Assembly (NCBI GenBank): GCA_003223515.1
Contig: QHVI01000078.1
Span: 1-64,000, forward strand
Reading direction: 5' to 3'
Source of the DNA: Candidatus Angelobacter sp. Gp1-AA117
GTDB taxonomy: Bacteria; Acidobacteriota; Terriglobia; Terriglobales; Acidobacteriaceae
DNA: 64,000 bases
This document shows, one piece after another, positions 35,296 through 44,712 of the stretch. Position numbers and translations under genes: made by a program. The notes under the pieces were generated by a model. That model ran no database searches. It was not told where the DNA came from and worked only from the letters and a program-made list of their open reading frames with translations. The first letter of the stretch is position 1, and every line of letters begins with the position of its first letter.

Positions 35296-36537
35296 TTACT
35301 TCGGCGGCGGGGGCAGCGGGTAGTAACCGCCCTTGGACGTCACCGCCAGATCGGGGCGATGCACGTGCACATCGATGGCCCTATAGGTGCTTGAGGGCGT
35401 AACCTTGGTGTTATAGCCCAACGTGTATTGATTGCGGGCCACTTCGGTGATTTTGGCATAAGCCTGCTCGATTGAGTCTTTGCTGAACTCGGCAAACATA
35501 TCGCCGCCGGTTTCAGAAACATATTTCGGCAGGATGTCTCCATAGCCGAAGCCGGGCAGTCGTATGCGATTCAATTTGTCATACACGGGAATTGCGGCGG
35601 TGTCTACGCCCAGTGCGTAGATTGTAATGTTTTGCGAGAGCAGTACCTTGCGCACCTCTTCATAGTGCGCCGTGCTGCCATATTCGTGGCCATCACTGAT
35701 CACGAAGATGATCCGGCGGCGAACTTTATCCCTGCGGCTCAGGTCCTGGGCGGCGCGCAGGATGGCGTCATTCAGCACATAGGATTCCTGCGGCGGCGTA
35801 TAGATGCGTGGTGCGCTGGGATCGGCAGGACGTCCATTGATAACAGCTCCTTGATTGGCCAGCGGTCCGCTGGTTACCGGTGGTCCTTCGTTGCGTCCGG
35901 GCCGTTTTAGCTTCTGCAGAGAGGCGGTTGAGATGGAGCCCGATCCGCTGAATCCGCAGACCTGGGTCACCGTGGTTCCGTAGCGGTAGAGGGACACCTC
36001 GTCAAACTGGCTGAAAGCTCCGACGAGCGCGGGCAGGGTGTCATTCACTTTTTTGAGCGACCCTGCGGGCAAATTGGTGTCTACAACTACAGCGGCAGAA
36101 AGAGGGAAGGGCTCGCTGCTGAAAAAACTCAGCTTCTGGGGTGTTCCATCTTCATAGACCGTGAAATCGCGTGGGCTAAGTCCTTCAACCAGGCGGCCGG
36201 AGCGGTCTTTGACCGTGACGGGAATCTGAACGAAGCTCACATTCACGCTGATGGTGTAAAGATCATTGCGTGAAGAAGCCAGTCCGCCGGGCTTTTGCTG
36301 GGCAGGTTGCGCAGCCTGAGGAGGAACGTCTGAAGGCGTCTCCGCGGGCTGGTCTGCCGGCGTATTGTCCGGATGCGCGTTTTTGGGGGCCGGAGGCGCT
36401 CCTGTCGGAAACGGGCTGTTGGATGGCACAGAAGGCTTAGGCGTAGGAGCATCCGGTACATTTTGCGCGGCGGCGGGCAGACAGGCCAGCAGGGTAAAAG
36501 AAATGAGAGCACGGACCACAGACGTCGACCTGGACAT
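35296..36537 (-). CDS. VWFA-related acidobacterial domain protein
   Basis: 413 residues from the ATG at 36537, preceded by GGAGG (six bases); the ORF extends to 36630 without a better start. Signal peptide ALISFTLLACLPAAA, a Pro-rich linker (about 20-80), then a domain with VNVSFVQIPVTVKDRSGRLV and a von Willebrand A-like region (AAVVVDTN, RIIFVISDGHEYGS, YALGVDTA). This is the VWFA-related family described mainly from acidobacteria. MIDAS-like residues are weak (DTN instead of DxSxS). Divergent from a second family member. Confidence 0.87.
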   Translation of the reverse strand: MSRSTSVVRALISFTLLACLPAAAQNVPDAPTPKPSVPSNSPFPTGAPPAPKNAHPDNTPADQPAETPSDVPPQAAQPAQQKPGGLASSRNDLYTISVNVSFVQIPVTVKDRSGRLVEGLSPRDFTVYEDGTPQKLSFFSSEPFPLSAAVVVDTNLPAGSLKKVNDTLPALVGAFSQFDEVSLYRYGTTVTQVCGFSGSGSISTASLQKLKRPGRNEGPPVTSGPLANQGAVINGRPADPSAPRIYTPPQESYVLNDAILRAAQDLSRRDKVRRRIIFVISDGHEYGSTAHYEEVRKVLLSQNITIYALGVDTAAIPVYDKLNRIRLPGFGYGDILPKYVSETGGDMFAEFSKDSIEQAYAKITEVARNQYTLGYNTKVTPSSTYRAIDVHVHRPDLAVTSKGGYYPLPPPPK

Positions 36538-36633
36538 TGAACCTCCAAAAAAATACGAGCCCGCAAAATGCATCAGGAAGCTAATACAATAGTAATTAAA
36601 GACCAGCAGCAAAGAAAGGCAGTCTGTCATTTC

Positions 36634-37596
36634 ATGCGTATCCCCGCCGTTTTATTCGTGATCGCTGCATTCCTGTCTCCTGTAGCCCTGATTGGGCAAG
36701 ACACCGGCCAGCAGGACCAGACCCCCACCTTCCGCAAGAACGTGAATGTAGTCAATGTGTTCTTCAATGTGAAAGACAAGCACGGCGCTCTTATCCCTAA
36801 TCTGCCGAAAGAAGATTTTGAGATCTACGAGAACGGCAAGGCGCAGACGATCCGGTATTTCACGTCGGAATCCAATCAGCCACTGACGCTGGGCATTCTC
36901 ATTGACAGCAGCGGCAGCATGCAGCGCATGTTGCCGGAAGAAAAAGTCGTGGCAGGTGATTTTCTGCGGCAGGTGATCACTGAGAAAGATCTGGCGTTCG
37001 TGATCAGCTTTGACATCAGCGTGGACCTTCTGCAGGACCTTACCAGTGATGTCCATCTGTTGCGCGCCGGGCTGGACAAGGCCCACATCAACGTGGGCGG
37101 CGGCAGCAGCGGTATTCCCGGAGCCGGACAGGGCCCGATACCGATTTCCCATCCCAAGGGTACGCTGCTGTATGACGGGGTTTACCTTGCGTCCTCCGAC
37201 GTACTGGGCAAGCAGGTGGGACGCAAGGCCATGGTGGTGCTCACCGACGGCGTGGATCAAGGCAGCAAAGTGAAGCTGAGAGAAGCCATTGAGACTGCCC
37301 AAAAAGCTGATGTGATCTGTTACGTGCTGCTGCTCAGTGATCCGCAATACGGCTCTGATTACGGAGTCATGCACGATCTGGCAGAGCAAACCGGCGGGCG
37401 CATTATCACCGTCGATCGTCCGGACAAGATTGGTAAAGCCTTTACGGAGATTTCCAACGAACTGCGCAGCCAGTACAGCATTGGCTATACGCCGGATAAC
37501 GACAAGCACGACGGCAGCTTCCGCAAGATCGAGATCAAAACCAAAGGCGGTTACAAGGTGCAGGCCCGCAAAGGGTATTACGCGCCCACGAGCTAA
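36634..37596 (+). CDS. VWFA-related acidobacterial domain protein
   Basis: 320 residues from the ATG at 36634, which gives a proper signal peptide (IPAVLFVIAAFLSPVALIG); an ATG at 36568 would add 22 residues. The domain opens VVNVFFNVKDKHGALIPNLPKEDF and continues with a complete MIDAS motif DSSGSMQ, VISFD and MVVLTDGVDQGS. A C-terminal block SQYSIGYTPDNDKHDGSFRKIEIK is shared with its divergent neighbour. Exported, probably a metal-dependent adhesion or assembly domain. Confidence 0.88.
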   Translation: MRIPAVLFVIAAFLSPVALIGQDTGQQDQTPTFRKNVNVVNVFFNVKDKHGALIPNLPKEDFEIYENGKAQTIRYFTSESNQPLTLGILIDSSGSMQRMLPEEKVVAGDFLRQVITEKDLAFVISFDISVDLLQDLTSDVHLLRAGLDKAHINVGGGSSGIPGAGQGPIPISHPKGTLLYDGVYLASSDVLGKQVGRKAMVVLTDGVDQGSKVKLREAIETAQKADVICYVLLLSDPQYGSDYGVMHDLAEQTGGRIITVDRPDKIGKAFTEISNELRSQYSIGYTPDNDKHDGSFRKIEIKTKGGYKVQARKGYYAPTS

Positions 37597-37677
37597 ACGC
37601 GCAGAAAAGCTACCGGGAATTCTTCGCGGCTTGAAACGAATTTGATGGTTTGTAGTACTGAGGTACACGGAGAAATC

Positions 37678-37968
37678 TTAGATCACCAGGTCGGAGTATT
37701 CAGGATGTTTCTCCAGGTACTCGGCGACTGATGGACAGATCACGTCAACCTTCACCTTATTCTCCCGCGCCCAATCGAGGGCTGACTTGGCCAACTCAGA
37801 TGCCAGGCCGTGACCACGCAGAGATTCCGGCACTTCGGTATGGATAAGCTGAAGCACTTTCCCGGCAAGTGTGTATTCCAGATAAGCAGTTTGGCCGTCG
37901 CGCTCGATTTCAAAGCGGCCGCTGGTGGCTTGCTGCGGTACGGGTTTGCGTTTTCCAAGCATAGCCAT
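37678..37968 (-). CDS. GCN5-like N-acetyltransferase, small (YidJ-type)
   Basis: 96 residues. The short GNAT fold is recognisable by TAYLEYTLAGKVLQLIHTEVPESLRGHGLASELAKSALDWA, where RGHGLA is the acetyl-CoA loop, and by VDVICPSVAEYLEKHPEY. Proteins of this size are stand-alone acetyltransferase-like domains of unknown substrate. It follows the membrane gene at 37981 after 12 nt and is likely in its operon. Confidence 0.9.
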   Translation of the reverse strand: MAMLGKRKPVPQQATSGRFEIERDGQTAYLEYTLAGKVLQLIHTEVPESLRGHGLASELAKSALDWARENKVKVDVICPSVAEYLEKHPEYSDLVI

Positions 37969-37980
37969 GAATCTTTTGAC

Positions 37981-39462
37981 TCAGTTGTCGATCGCCTGGA
38001 CAATTGACACGTTAAAGACACCAGTCTCGATTCTACCGGCGCGCTTAAACTGCACGAATATCCGATATAGCCCTGCTTTGGGAAATCCATAAGGAAAGCT
38101 GATCTCTGACGGAATGTTGTGGCCGGCATGATCCGCCATACCAGTGCCGTTGGCCAGTTGCACGGCTGCCATAGGTGGAGAGCCGTTGGGGTGCAGGTGT
38201 GCGAATACTGTGCCGTCGCTCGAGATGAGTATCAGATGTCCGGCCATGCCCATGTAAGGCTCGAGATCGGTGGCTGGTTTTCCAGAGGCATCTTCCACGC
38301 GAAAATGCAGTTTGACCGGTTCCCTTGGGGGAACAAAGACATTACTGTCCAGCCAGATGATTCGGCCGCCATCCTCGAGATAGGTTACGTTGGTATTCTG
38401 AATCTTAGATAACAGAGATATTCCTGTTGCGAATGAATCATCACCCTGCAAGGTGCCTTCGTGAGTTTCCGGTAATGTAATCTCTGCGGTCTGCGTTTCA
38501 GGAAATCCGGTGGCGTGCACGACGTCGGCAAATACCTTATACCTTCCGGGTTCCAAGGCAGGCATATTCTGCGAAAATTGCCCGGCGCTATCCTGGTGCG
38601 GATGAAGGTGATACATCCGGTCCATATCCGGGAAGCGGATCAGGAACAGGTGCATGAGATGGCCGTGATCAGGGATGAGATCATCGAGTTGGATGCGCTC
38701 CGCCCAGCGTCCACTGTCAGTCCTCTGCAATCGGAGTAACAAGGTGTTCGACGCACTCAATGAAGTAACCACACGCGGGACTGTGTAGGCGGCTTGTGCT
38801 GTAGACGCGGCTTCCCAATTCCACCAGAACTTTCCGGCAGCCAGCACAGCAATCACCAGCAACGCGGTGCAGATCATCACCCGCCGCGCAGAACGGCGCT
38901 TAGAAGATGGCACAGGAGCAGTTGCTGGGTCGGACATGCCTTCGCGCACCGCCGCGCCTGCAATTCCCACGAGGCCGATCACCAGCACTGCCATCAACCC
39001 GGTTAGCAGCCACTTGAGCGGTCCTTGCAATGCCAGGCTGTTACCTGGAGCGGCTGCCAGTGGAACCGATAATTCTCCCTTGCCCTTCTCGCCATCGGCG
39101 GTAATCTGGACTTTCCATGCTCCGCGCATCATGATCCAGAGGTGAGCGCGGAACAGCTTGGGATCATCGCTGGCGCGTTCTGCCACGTCCGGCACCGGAG
39201 CGAATTTGCTGCCTTCTCCCTGTATGCGAGTTGGCACGACCTGTATTGATTTCAGATTGTCTGAAAGAGACCGCACCTCAATCACGGCCACACCAGGCAC
39301 AACGAGCGGCATGCGCACTACTACGGAAAGCGGATAGGGGCCGGCATGATCTTCGTAGTAGACATCAGGGCTGCCCACGTGGGCTGCACCTGTGGTCACC
39401 AGCGACAACAATACCAATAGGATTTTGCTGGCTGCTTTCACCGGCGCACGCTCCGCAACCAT
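37981..39462 (-). CDS. Membrane-anchored protein with FixH/YtkA-like domains
   Basis: 493 residues. Signal peptide (KILLVLLSLVTTGAAHVG), a first beta-rich extracytoplasmic domain, two membrane segments (LKWLLTGLMAVLVIGLVGIAG and VMICTALLVIAVLAAG), then a second beta-rich region with His/Met-rich stretches (HGHLMHLFLIRFPDMDRMYH, MGMAGHLILISSDGTVFAHL). These resemble YtkA/FixH-type domains from copper and oxidase-assembly proteins, so metal handling is possible. It overlaps the upstream gene by 25 nt, indicating coupling. Confidence 0.65.
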   Translation of the reverse strand: MVAERAPVKAASKILLVLLSLVTTGAAHVGSPDVYYEDHAGPYPLSVVVRMPLVVPGVAVIEVRSLSDNLKSIQVVPTRIQGEGSKFAPVPDVAERASDDPKLFRAHLWIMMRGAWKVQITADGEKGKGELSVPLAAAPGNSLALQGPLKWLLTGLMAVLVIGLVGIAGAAVREGMSDPATAPVPSSKRRSARRVMICTALLVIAVLAAGKFWWNWEAASTAQAAYTVPRVVTSLSASNTLLLRLQRTDSGRWAERIQLDDLIPDHGHLMHLFLIRFPDMDRMYHLHPHQDSAGQFSQNMPALEPGRYKVFADVVHATGFPETQTAEITLPETHEGTLQGDDSFATGISLLSKIQNTNVTYLEDGGRIIWLDSNVFVPPREPVKLHFRVEDASGKPATDLEPYMGMAGHLILISSDGTVFAHLHPNGSPPMAAVQLANGTGMADHAGHNIPSEISFPYGFPKAGLYRIFVQFKRAGRIETGVFNVSIVQAIDN

Positions 39463-40616
39463 GTGCCGACAGCCAGACCAAGGCGGCTGGTCAGCAGAGC
39501 ACTTCCCAGCGCCATGGCCATGCCTCGCCAGAACTCCGCCGCAGAATGTTCATAGGGATAGAACTCAGGCTTGAAGAAAGGACTATCTGCAGGAACCATA
39601 TAGACCTGATAGTGCGTGCCGAATATCCAGTTTGCCGACCATGAAGTCATCAGGAACTTTGCAAAAGGCCATTGTGCAGCCACAAACGTTCCCAGAAACA
39701 TCGGCCCCAGGACCAAAGCCTGTTTCCAGCCATTCCAGAAGCGAATCTTCTCCCAGAGAAGGTCGATGACGACTGCGGGAACAATGATCAGGAACGGAAA
39801 TCCCAGCGGAACCATGTAAGGCACGCGCTGAAAGACCGGGCCAAGCTTCTGCGCGGCGGAAAAGAACGGCAGCACCCATTCCTGCGTAAGTGACAATGCC
39901 ATGTATATACAGGCAGCCAGGGTACACGCCCACTTGCGTGTGCAGATGCGGCGCACAACGAGCATCTCTGCCGGGAAAGGGATGGCGATGGCACAGTAAA
40001 ACAGGGCGCTGTGCATGAGCACGCGGTTGGAGAATTCGAGCAGTTCTGACTGCGCGCCCATCATCAACAGGCCCATCAGGCAGATGAAAATCAGTTCCAG
40101 CTTGCTTGCGAGAGCGGCAGAGGCCCGGTTGAGCGGCGCCATGGTGAGCAGAAAGCCGCCAAAGATCACGCCGAAAACTCCCAGCGCCAGCACTAGGTGC
40201 GGCGGGCTGATGATCTTTACATCCAGGCCATAGGCTTCATGCCACCAGTTATCGAAAGGGGCGGAAGTGAGCATAGTAAGCGCTCCCCATCCGCACAGGA
40301 ATGCGCCCAGCGGGGCGCGTAATCCGAAGAGTCGCACCGAAGCGCTGCGAGTCAGCTCATCACCGGAGAACGTTGTGCGGGTAATCAGGTAGAGTGCCGT
40401 CAATCCTCCTGTGATGGCACACAGTTGGATGAGCAGGTGGGGAGCCGTCCAGAAGGTATCACGGCCTATGGAGACGTGCCAGGAAATATCCCAGATACCT
40501 CCGACTACGGCAGAGACGGTGGCGATAAGCGACGTCCACACTGTCCAGGGCACGCTTTGAGGATGGGTTTCTATTGTGCTTGTGCTTTGCTTGAATACGG
40601 CGGTGGTGGTGCTCAT
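39438..40616 (-). CDS. Polytopic membrane protein of unknown function
   Basis: 392 residues from the ATG at 40616 (GGAAA upstream). Around nine to ten hydrophobic segments, for example LIATVSAVVGGIWDISW, LLIQLCAITGGLTALYLI, LVLALGVFGVIFGGFLL and ALVLGPMFLGTFVAAQWPF. Histidines and tryptophans lie at membrane edges (DISWHVSIGRDTFWTAPHLL). I recognise no family. It is first of a three-gene operon with the FixH/YtkA-like protein and the small acetyltransferase. Confidence 0.7.
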   Translation of the reverse strand: MSTTTAVFKQSTSTIETHPQSVPWTVWTSLIATVSAVVGGIWDISWHVSIGRDTFWTAPHLLIQLCAITGGLTALYLITRTTFSGDELTRSASVRLFGLRAPLGAFLCGWGALTMLTSAPFDNWWHEAYGLDVKIISPPHLVLALGVFGVIFGGFLLTMAPLNRASAALASKLELIFICLMGLLMMGAQSELLEFSNRVLMHSALFYCAIAIPFPAEMLVVRRICTRKWACTLAACIYMALSLTQEWVLPFFSAAQKLGPVFQRVPYMVPLGFPFLIIVPAVVIDLLWEKIRFWNGWKQALVLGPMFLGTFVAAQWPFAKFLMTSWSANWIFGTHYQVYMVPADSPFFKPEFYPYEHSAAEFWRGMAMALGSALLTSRLGLAVGTWLRSVRR

Positions 40617-40776
40617 GGATTTTCCAAAAATGTATATCTGAGTTTGGCTGTGGTTGAGACTGGCGTCAAGCGGCAAAAGGCCCTTGCAAGGACGCAACGC
40701 CGCAGAGCTGCAGCCAGGGCAATCGCATGAAGACTTTTAACCTAAAACGATACTGTCTCAGGTTACAATACTGACC

Positions 40777-41139
40777 GTGCCCCATCGGATCCTCTGTATT
40801 TCTGCCACAGAAGCCATTTTACAAACCCGCAAACTGCTTCTTGAACGCCATGGCTATGAGGTAATTCCCGCCCTGAATTTCCGTGACGTCGAACAGGCCT
40901 GCAAACACGGCAAATTTGATCTGGCGCTGGTGGGCCATGACCTGGAAGCCAGGATCAAGAAAGCCCTGGGGTTAAAGATCCGGGAAAACTGCTCCGGGGT
41001 ACCGATCCTGGAGATGTGCCGGTATTCTCCTGAAATTGAAAGCTCTATGTTTACGATAACCGACTCTCCGGCGGAACTGCTCCAGACCATCTCTGAAATC
41101 CTGGAACGCAGGCCATCCATTAAGCCCAAAAGCATCTAA
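40777..41139 (+). CDS. Degenerate receiver-domain protein, kai locus (1)
   Basis: 120 residues from GTG, one CheY-like fold. The strand pattern is kept (RILCISATEA, GYEVIPALN, FDLALVGHDLE, GVPILEMCRY), but the acidic pocket is missing (SATE) and the phospho-Asp position is Gly (ALVGHD). It is therefore a pseudo-receiver that cannot be phosphorylated in the usual way. First of two such genes before kaiC. Confidence 0.75.
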   Translation: MPHRILCISATEAILQTRKLLLERHGYEVIPALNFRDVEQACKHGKFDLALVGHDLEARIKKALGLKIRENCSGVPILEMCRYSPEIESSMFTITDSPAELLQTISEILERRPSIKPKSI

Positions 41140-41324
41140 AACGGCCCGAGTCCGCATCAGAATTCTTGCTGGTGAAAGTACGAACTGCTGCATGATCCAG
41201 CAAATGGGTACTTATGGCCCTCTGACAGGAAGCTGGATCCCGGCGTTCCTGTCGTTTCTGTTCGAGCAAAGTAAGACGCGGCCTTGAGCGGACTTTTTCT
41301 GATTTCATTTTGGTTTGTTTGGCG

Positions 41325-41702
41325 ATGAACTGGACGATTCTATCGATAAGCCCGCACTCTGCCACCCAGATCACCCGTAACCTGATTCTGGAGCGGGCCG
41401 GCTACCGGGTCATTGCTGCCGGTGATCTGAAGGAAGCTGTGCAACGAGTCAAGCAGACGAATGTAGATGCTGTGGTGCTGGCCGACTCCATGAGTGCAGA
41501 GTACCGCGAGCAGCTAGGCACAACTTTGAAGCAGTTAAAACCGGCAGTCCCGATTGTGATGCTCTGTAAGATGAGTGACCCGCGCAGCCTGCGGCAGGTA
41601 GCCGATGAGCAAGTGGAATTGGACGAAGGGCCGCAATCGCTTCTGGATGCGCTCGCGCGCGTGCTGCAGCATGATCAAAAAGATGGAGGGGAACACGCGT
41701 GA
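41325..41702 (+). CDS. Degenerate receiver-domain protein, kai locus (2)
   Basis: 125 residues from the ATG at 41325 (the frame is open from a TTG at 41310). Similar to the preceding gene: WTILSISPHSATQITRNLIL, GYRVIAAGDLKEA, VDAVVLADSMSAE, AVPIVMLCKM. The phospho-Asp position carries Ala with an Asp one residue later, and the acidic pair after strand 1 is Ser-Pro, so this is also a pseudo-receiver. About 107 nt separate it from kaiC. Confidence 0.75.
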   Translation: MNWTILSISPHSATQITRNLILERAGYRVIAAGDLKEAVQRVKQTNVDAVVLADSMSAEYREQLGTTLKQLKPAVPIVMLCKMSDPRSLRQVADEQVELDEGPQSLLDALARVLQHDQKDGGEHA

Positions 41703-41809
41703 GTTTCACGCGGGATCTAGTTCTCAGTCTAGAATTCGCTTTGGATTAAAAATTTTATGCCTACTCAAATCAGGGCGACTAAGCCAGCCAAGAGCAACTC
41801 AGATATCCT

Positions 41810-43240
41810 ATGCTGAAAGAGATGGCGCTGCAAAAAGTCCCGACCGGCATCAGAGGACTTGACCAGATTACTCATGGAGGATTTCCCAAGGGCAGGACAG
41901 CCCTGGTCTGCGGCGGTCCAGGTACCGGCAAAACCCTTCTCGGGTTGGAGTTCCTGGTCAAGGGAGCAACACAGTTCAATGAGGCGGGCGTGTGCTTCGC
42001 CTTTGAAGAGACTGCCGAAGAACTGGTCACCAATATCGCCTCTCTTGGTCATGATCTGGATACTCTCATCAAGGCGAAGAAACTCTGCATCGATTACATC
42101 CACGTAGAGCGCCGGGAGATCGAAGAGACCGGGGAATACGATCTTGAGGCCCTGTTTATTCGCCTGCGGCATGCCATTGACCAGGTCAAAGCCAAGCGCG
42201 TGCTGCTGGATACCATCGAGGTACTCTTTCTCGGCCTGCAAAATGAAGGCATCGTGCGCGCTGAATTGCGCCGCCTCTTCCATTGGCTGAAGGAAGCAGG
42301 AGTTACAGCCGTTATCACTGCTGAAGCAGGAGAACACTCCCTTACTCGTTACGGACTTGAGGAATATGTCGCCGATTGCGTGATCGTGCTTGACCACCGC
42401 GTTACCGAACAGATTTCCACGCGGCGTCTGCGGGTCATGAAGTATCGCGGATCATCCCACGGTACGAATGAGTATCCTTTCCTGCTGGATGACGAGGGCA
42501 TCTCCGTAGTCCCAATCACCGCGATAGGACTCACACATTACGCTTCCACTGAGAGGATCTCCTCCGGAGTCGAGAGCCTGGACGAAATGCTGGAAGGCAA
42601 AGGCTTCTTCCGTGGCAGCAGCATTCTGGTTACAGGCACTGCCGGGTCAGGCAAATCCAGCTTCGCCGCTGCCTTTGCCGATGCCGCCTGTTCCCACGGA
42701 GAGAGCGCCCTCTACTTCGCGTTTGAGGAATCGCCCAGCCAGATTCTGCGCAACATGGGTTCGATTGGAATTGATCTGAATCAATGGCTCAAGCGCGGTC
42801 TGCTGAAGATCCATTCTTCACGGCCCACCAGCACCGGACTGGAAGGCCATCTGGCCATCATGTACAAGCAGATTCAGGAATCCAATCCCAGCGTGGTGAT
42901 TATCGACCCCATCACCAACCTGGTTTCTATCGGCGATCTTGTCTCGGTGAAAGCCATGCTGACCCGCTTGATCGACTATCTCAAGATCAAAGCTATTACG
43001 GCCATGTTTACCAATCTGGTCTTTCAGGGAAAAGTCGAAGAAACACAGATTGGCATCTCGTCACTCATGGATGCCTGGCTGGTGCTGTGCGACCTGCCGG
43101 ATGGCGCTGAGAGGACCAGGACTCTGAACCTGCTGAAATCGCGGGGCATGGCGCACGATACGCGCAACCATACCTTTACCTTGAGCAATAAAGGAATTTC
43201 GATCAATGGCAACTACCAAACCCACGCGAAAGCCCATTGA
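41810..43240 (+). CDS. kaiC: KaiC-like double-domain ATPase
   Basis: 476 residues with two RecA-like halves. CI: Walker A GGPGTGKT (35-42), the catalytic Glu pair in FAFEETAEE, Walker B RVLLDTI. CII: Walker [10 protein letters not shown] (about 276), Glu pair in [10 protein letters not shown], Walker B VVIIDPI. At the place of the cyanobacterial phosphosites Ser431-Thr432 the sequence reads GISSLMDAW, that is Ser-Ser. It ends shortly after, lacking the long A-loop tail that binds KaiA, and no kaiA is present. Its end overlaps kaiB by 35 nt. Likely a timing or stress-signalling ATPase. Confidence 0.92.
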   Translation: MLKEMALQKVPTGIRGLDQITHGGFPKGRTALVCGGPGTGKTLLGLEFLVKGATQFNEAGVCFAFEETAEELVTNIASLGHDLDTLIKAKKLCIDYIHVERREIEETGEYDLEALFIRLRHAIDQVKAKRVLLDTIEVLFLGLQNEGIVRAELRRLFHWLKEAGVTAVITAEAGEHSLTRYGLEEYVADCVIVLDHRVTEQISTRRLRVMKYRGSSHGTNEYPFLLDDEGISVVPITAIGLTHYASTERISSGVESLDEMLEGKGFFRGSSILVTGTAGSGKSSFAAAFADAACSHGESALYFAFEESPSQILRNMGSIGIDLNQWLKRGLLKIHSSRPTSTGLEGHLAIMYKQIQESNPSVVIIDPITNLVSIGDLVSVKAMLTRLIDYLKIKAITAMFTNLVFQGKVEETQIGISSLMDAWLVLCDLPDGAERTRTLNLLKSRGMAHDTRNHTFTLSNKGISINGNYQTHAKAH

Positions 43241-43574
43241 GGCAAATTCAAGGCGCAAGACCGGGCAGGACGGGCATCCATTCAAGCCGCCGGTATGGGA
43301 GCTGCGGCTGTACGTGGCGGGAATGACGCCCACCTCCATTCGCGCCTTTGAAAACCTCAAAAGACTATGTGAAGAGCACATGCATGGCGCTTATAAAATC
43401 CAGGTCATCGACCTGCTCGAGTGTCCCAAGCTTGCCAGCGGTGATCAAATCATTGCTGTGCCCACACTTGTACGACGCCTGCCAACCCCGGTGAAAAAAA
43501 TCATTGGCGACCTTTCCAACACCGAAAGAGTATTGGTCGGCCTTGATCTCAGACCTGCAACCACATGGCGGTAG
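43206..43574 (+). CDS. kaiB: KaiB-domain protein
   Basis: 122 residues. After a basic N-terminal extension of about 30 residues comes the whole KaiB fold: [57 protein letters not shown] and VLVGLDL. The cis-Pro loop region is retained (AVPTLVR). It starts inside kaiC and its stop overlaps the start of the next gene, so the three genes are translated together. KaiB binds the CI ring of KaiC after changing fold. Confidence 0.93.
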   Translation: MATTKPTRKPIEANSRRKTGQDGHPFKPPVWELRLYVAGMTPTSIRAFENLKRLCEEHMHGAYKIQVIDLLECPKLASGDQIIAVPTLVRRLPTPVKKIIGDLSNTERVLVGLDLRPATTWR

Positions 43575-43924
43575 CACAGAAATCCGCAGGGGCGGTCTTG
43601 CTGCTGGCGGACCGCCGCCAGAGCCAGACGTCCAAGGTGCTGAAAGATGCGGGCTTCCGCCTGATGACTACCTTCACGCCGGATCATGCAGTTGCCATAT
43701 GCGTGAATAACAACGTCCATGCCGTAGTGCTCGATCAGGAGAATTTCGTGGTCACCGAGAACTGGTCTGTGGCGCAATCGTTGAAGATGATCAAGGCGGA
43801 TATCTGCGTAATCCTGGTGGTGCGCGGCAAGATTGTGAGTGGCGATCTGCCGGCCGGCATTGATGCCGTTGTTCCTGAAAAAGACGGCCAGGCTCTGGTC
43901 AGGATTCTGAAGAAGATATTGTGA
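43565..43924 (+). CDS. Receiver-like protein, kai locus (3)
   Basis: 119 residues, overlapping kaiB by 10 nt. The pattern is that of a receiver ([54 protein letters not shown]). Here an Asp does occupy the phosphosite position (VVLDQ), but only one acidic residue follows strand 1 and no clear strand-5 Lys is visible. It may be a weakly functional or pseudo-receiver, and its tight coupling to kaiB suggests a partner role. Confidence 0.75.
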   Translation: MAVAQKSAGAVLLLADRRQSQTSKVLKDAGFRLMTTFTPDHAVAICVNNNVHAVVLDQENFVVTENWSVAQSLKMIKADICVILVVRGKIVSGDLPAGIDAVVPEKDGQALVRILKKIL

Positions 43925-44003
43925 CCACCGCTGCGCCCTTACTCTCCTGCCAGTTCCCGGCGCTTAGATGACCGGGGTTCGATTTATCCAGTAACCTAAG
44001 AGA

Positions 44004-44672
44004 ATGCAATATTCCTGCTACCGTTGTGGGGCTGCCGTGGAGGAGCAGACTGCTTTTTGTGCTTCGTGCGGAGCTCCGCAAATCCGCGTGAATGCAGCTC
44101 AGGAGGTACCGTTAACTTCAGACGCGCCGGTTACGCCTTCACTCCAACCGGGAACACCGGCATCCATTGAGCCACCCGCGCTGCCCGTGCACTTTGACGG
44201 AAGGATAATTGTTCCCAGGAAAAGGTTCCTGCGCCAAATCTGGCCCTTTGGCCTCGCCAGCGGCCTCCTGCTGGGCTTCATTCCACTGATAGGCCTGCTC
44301 TGCCTGGCTGGTTCGATCATCTACTGCATCAGACGTTACAGACGCGATCATCCCGCTCCCTTCAACCGTTCTGACGGGGCGCGGCTTGGGATGCTGACAG
44401 CATTGCTGAGCTTTCTTCCATTTATCCCCCTGTACTCTTTGCGCATTTCCGCTGATCCTCAGCCGATTCGTGAAGCCATGCTCCGGCCCCTGCAGCAGCG
44501 TGCCGCCCAGGATCCGCAGTATCAGGACATGCTGCGCTGGGCTTCGTCGCCTGATGGATTTGTGACATTGCTGATCATGAGCACAATCATTTTCCTCATA
44601 GTGCTTCTGGTTATTTCAGCCGCTGTGGGTGCTATTACGGCGTCCATAGATTCCAATCGCAGCCAGTCGTGA
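44004..44672 (+). CDS. Zinc-ribbon membrane protein
   Basis: 222 residues. An N-terminal zinc ribbon of the zf-ribbon type (YSCYRCGAAVEEQTAFCASCGA, four Cys), a Pro/Thr-rich linker, then membrane segments at about 80-100 (FGLASGLLLGFIPLIGLLCLAG), 135-150 and 190-215. No enzymatic motif. Such proteins are common in acidobacteria, function unknown. Confidence 0.75.
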   Translation: MQYSCYRCGAAVEEQTAFCASCGAPQIRVNAAQEVPLTSDAPVTPSLQPGTPASIEPPALPVHFDGRIIVPRKRFLRQIWPFGLASGLLLGFIPLIGLLCLAGSIIYCIRRYRRDHPAPFNRSDGARLGMLTALLSFLPFIPLYSLRISADPQPIREAMLRPLQQRAAQDPQYQDMLRWASSPDGFVTLLIMSTIIFLIVLLVISAAVGAITASIDSNRSQS

Positions 44673-44712
44673 TTTGTCGCACCTTATCCCCATCAGCTAT
44701 CATGCGGTGAAC

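Noticed and set aside
40777..41702. The two receivers before kaiC as normal response regulators
   Set aside because: Phospho-Asp and acidic pocket are substituted and there is no output domain or histidine kinase nearby.
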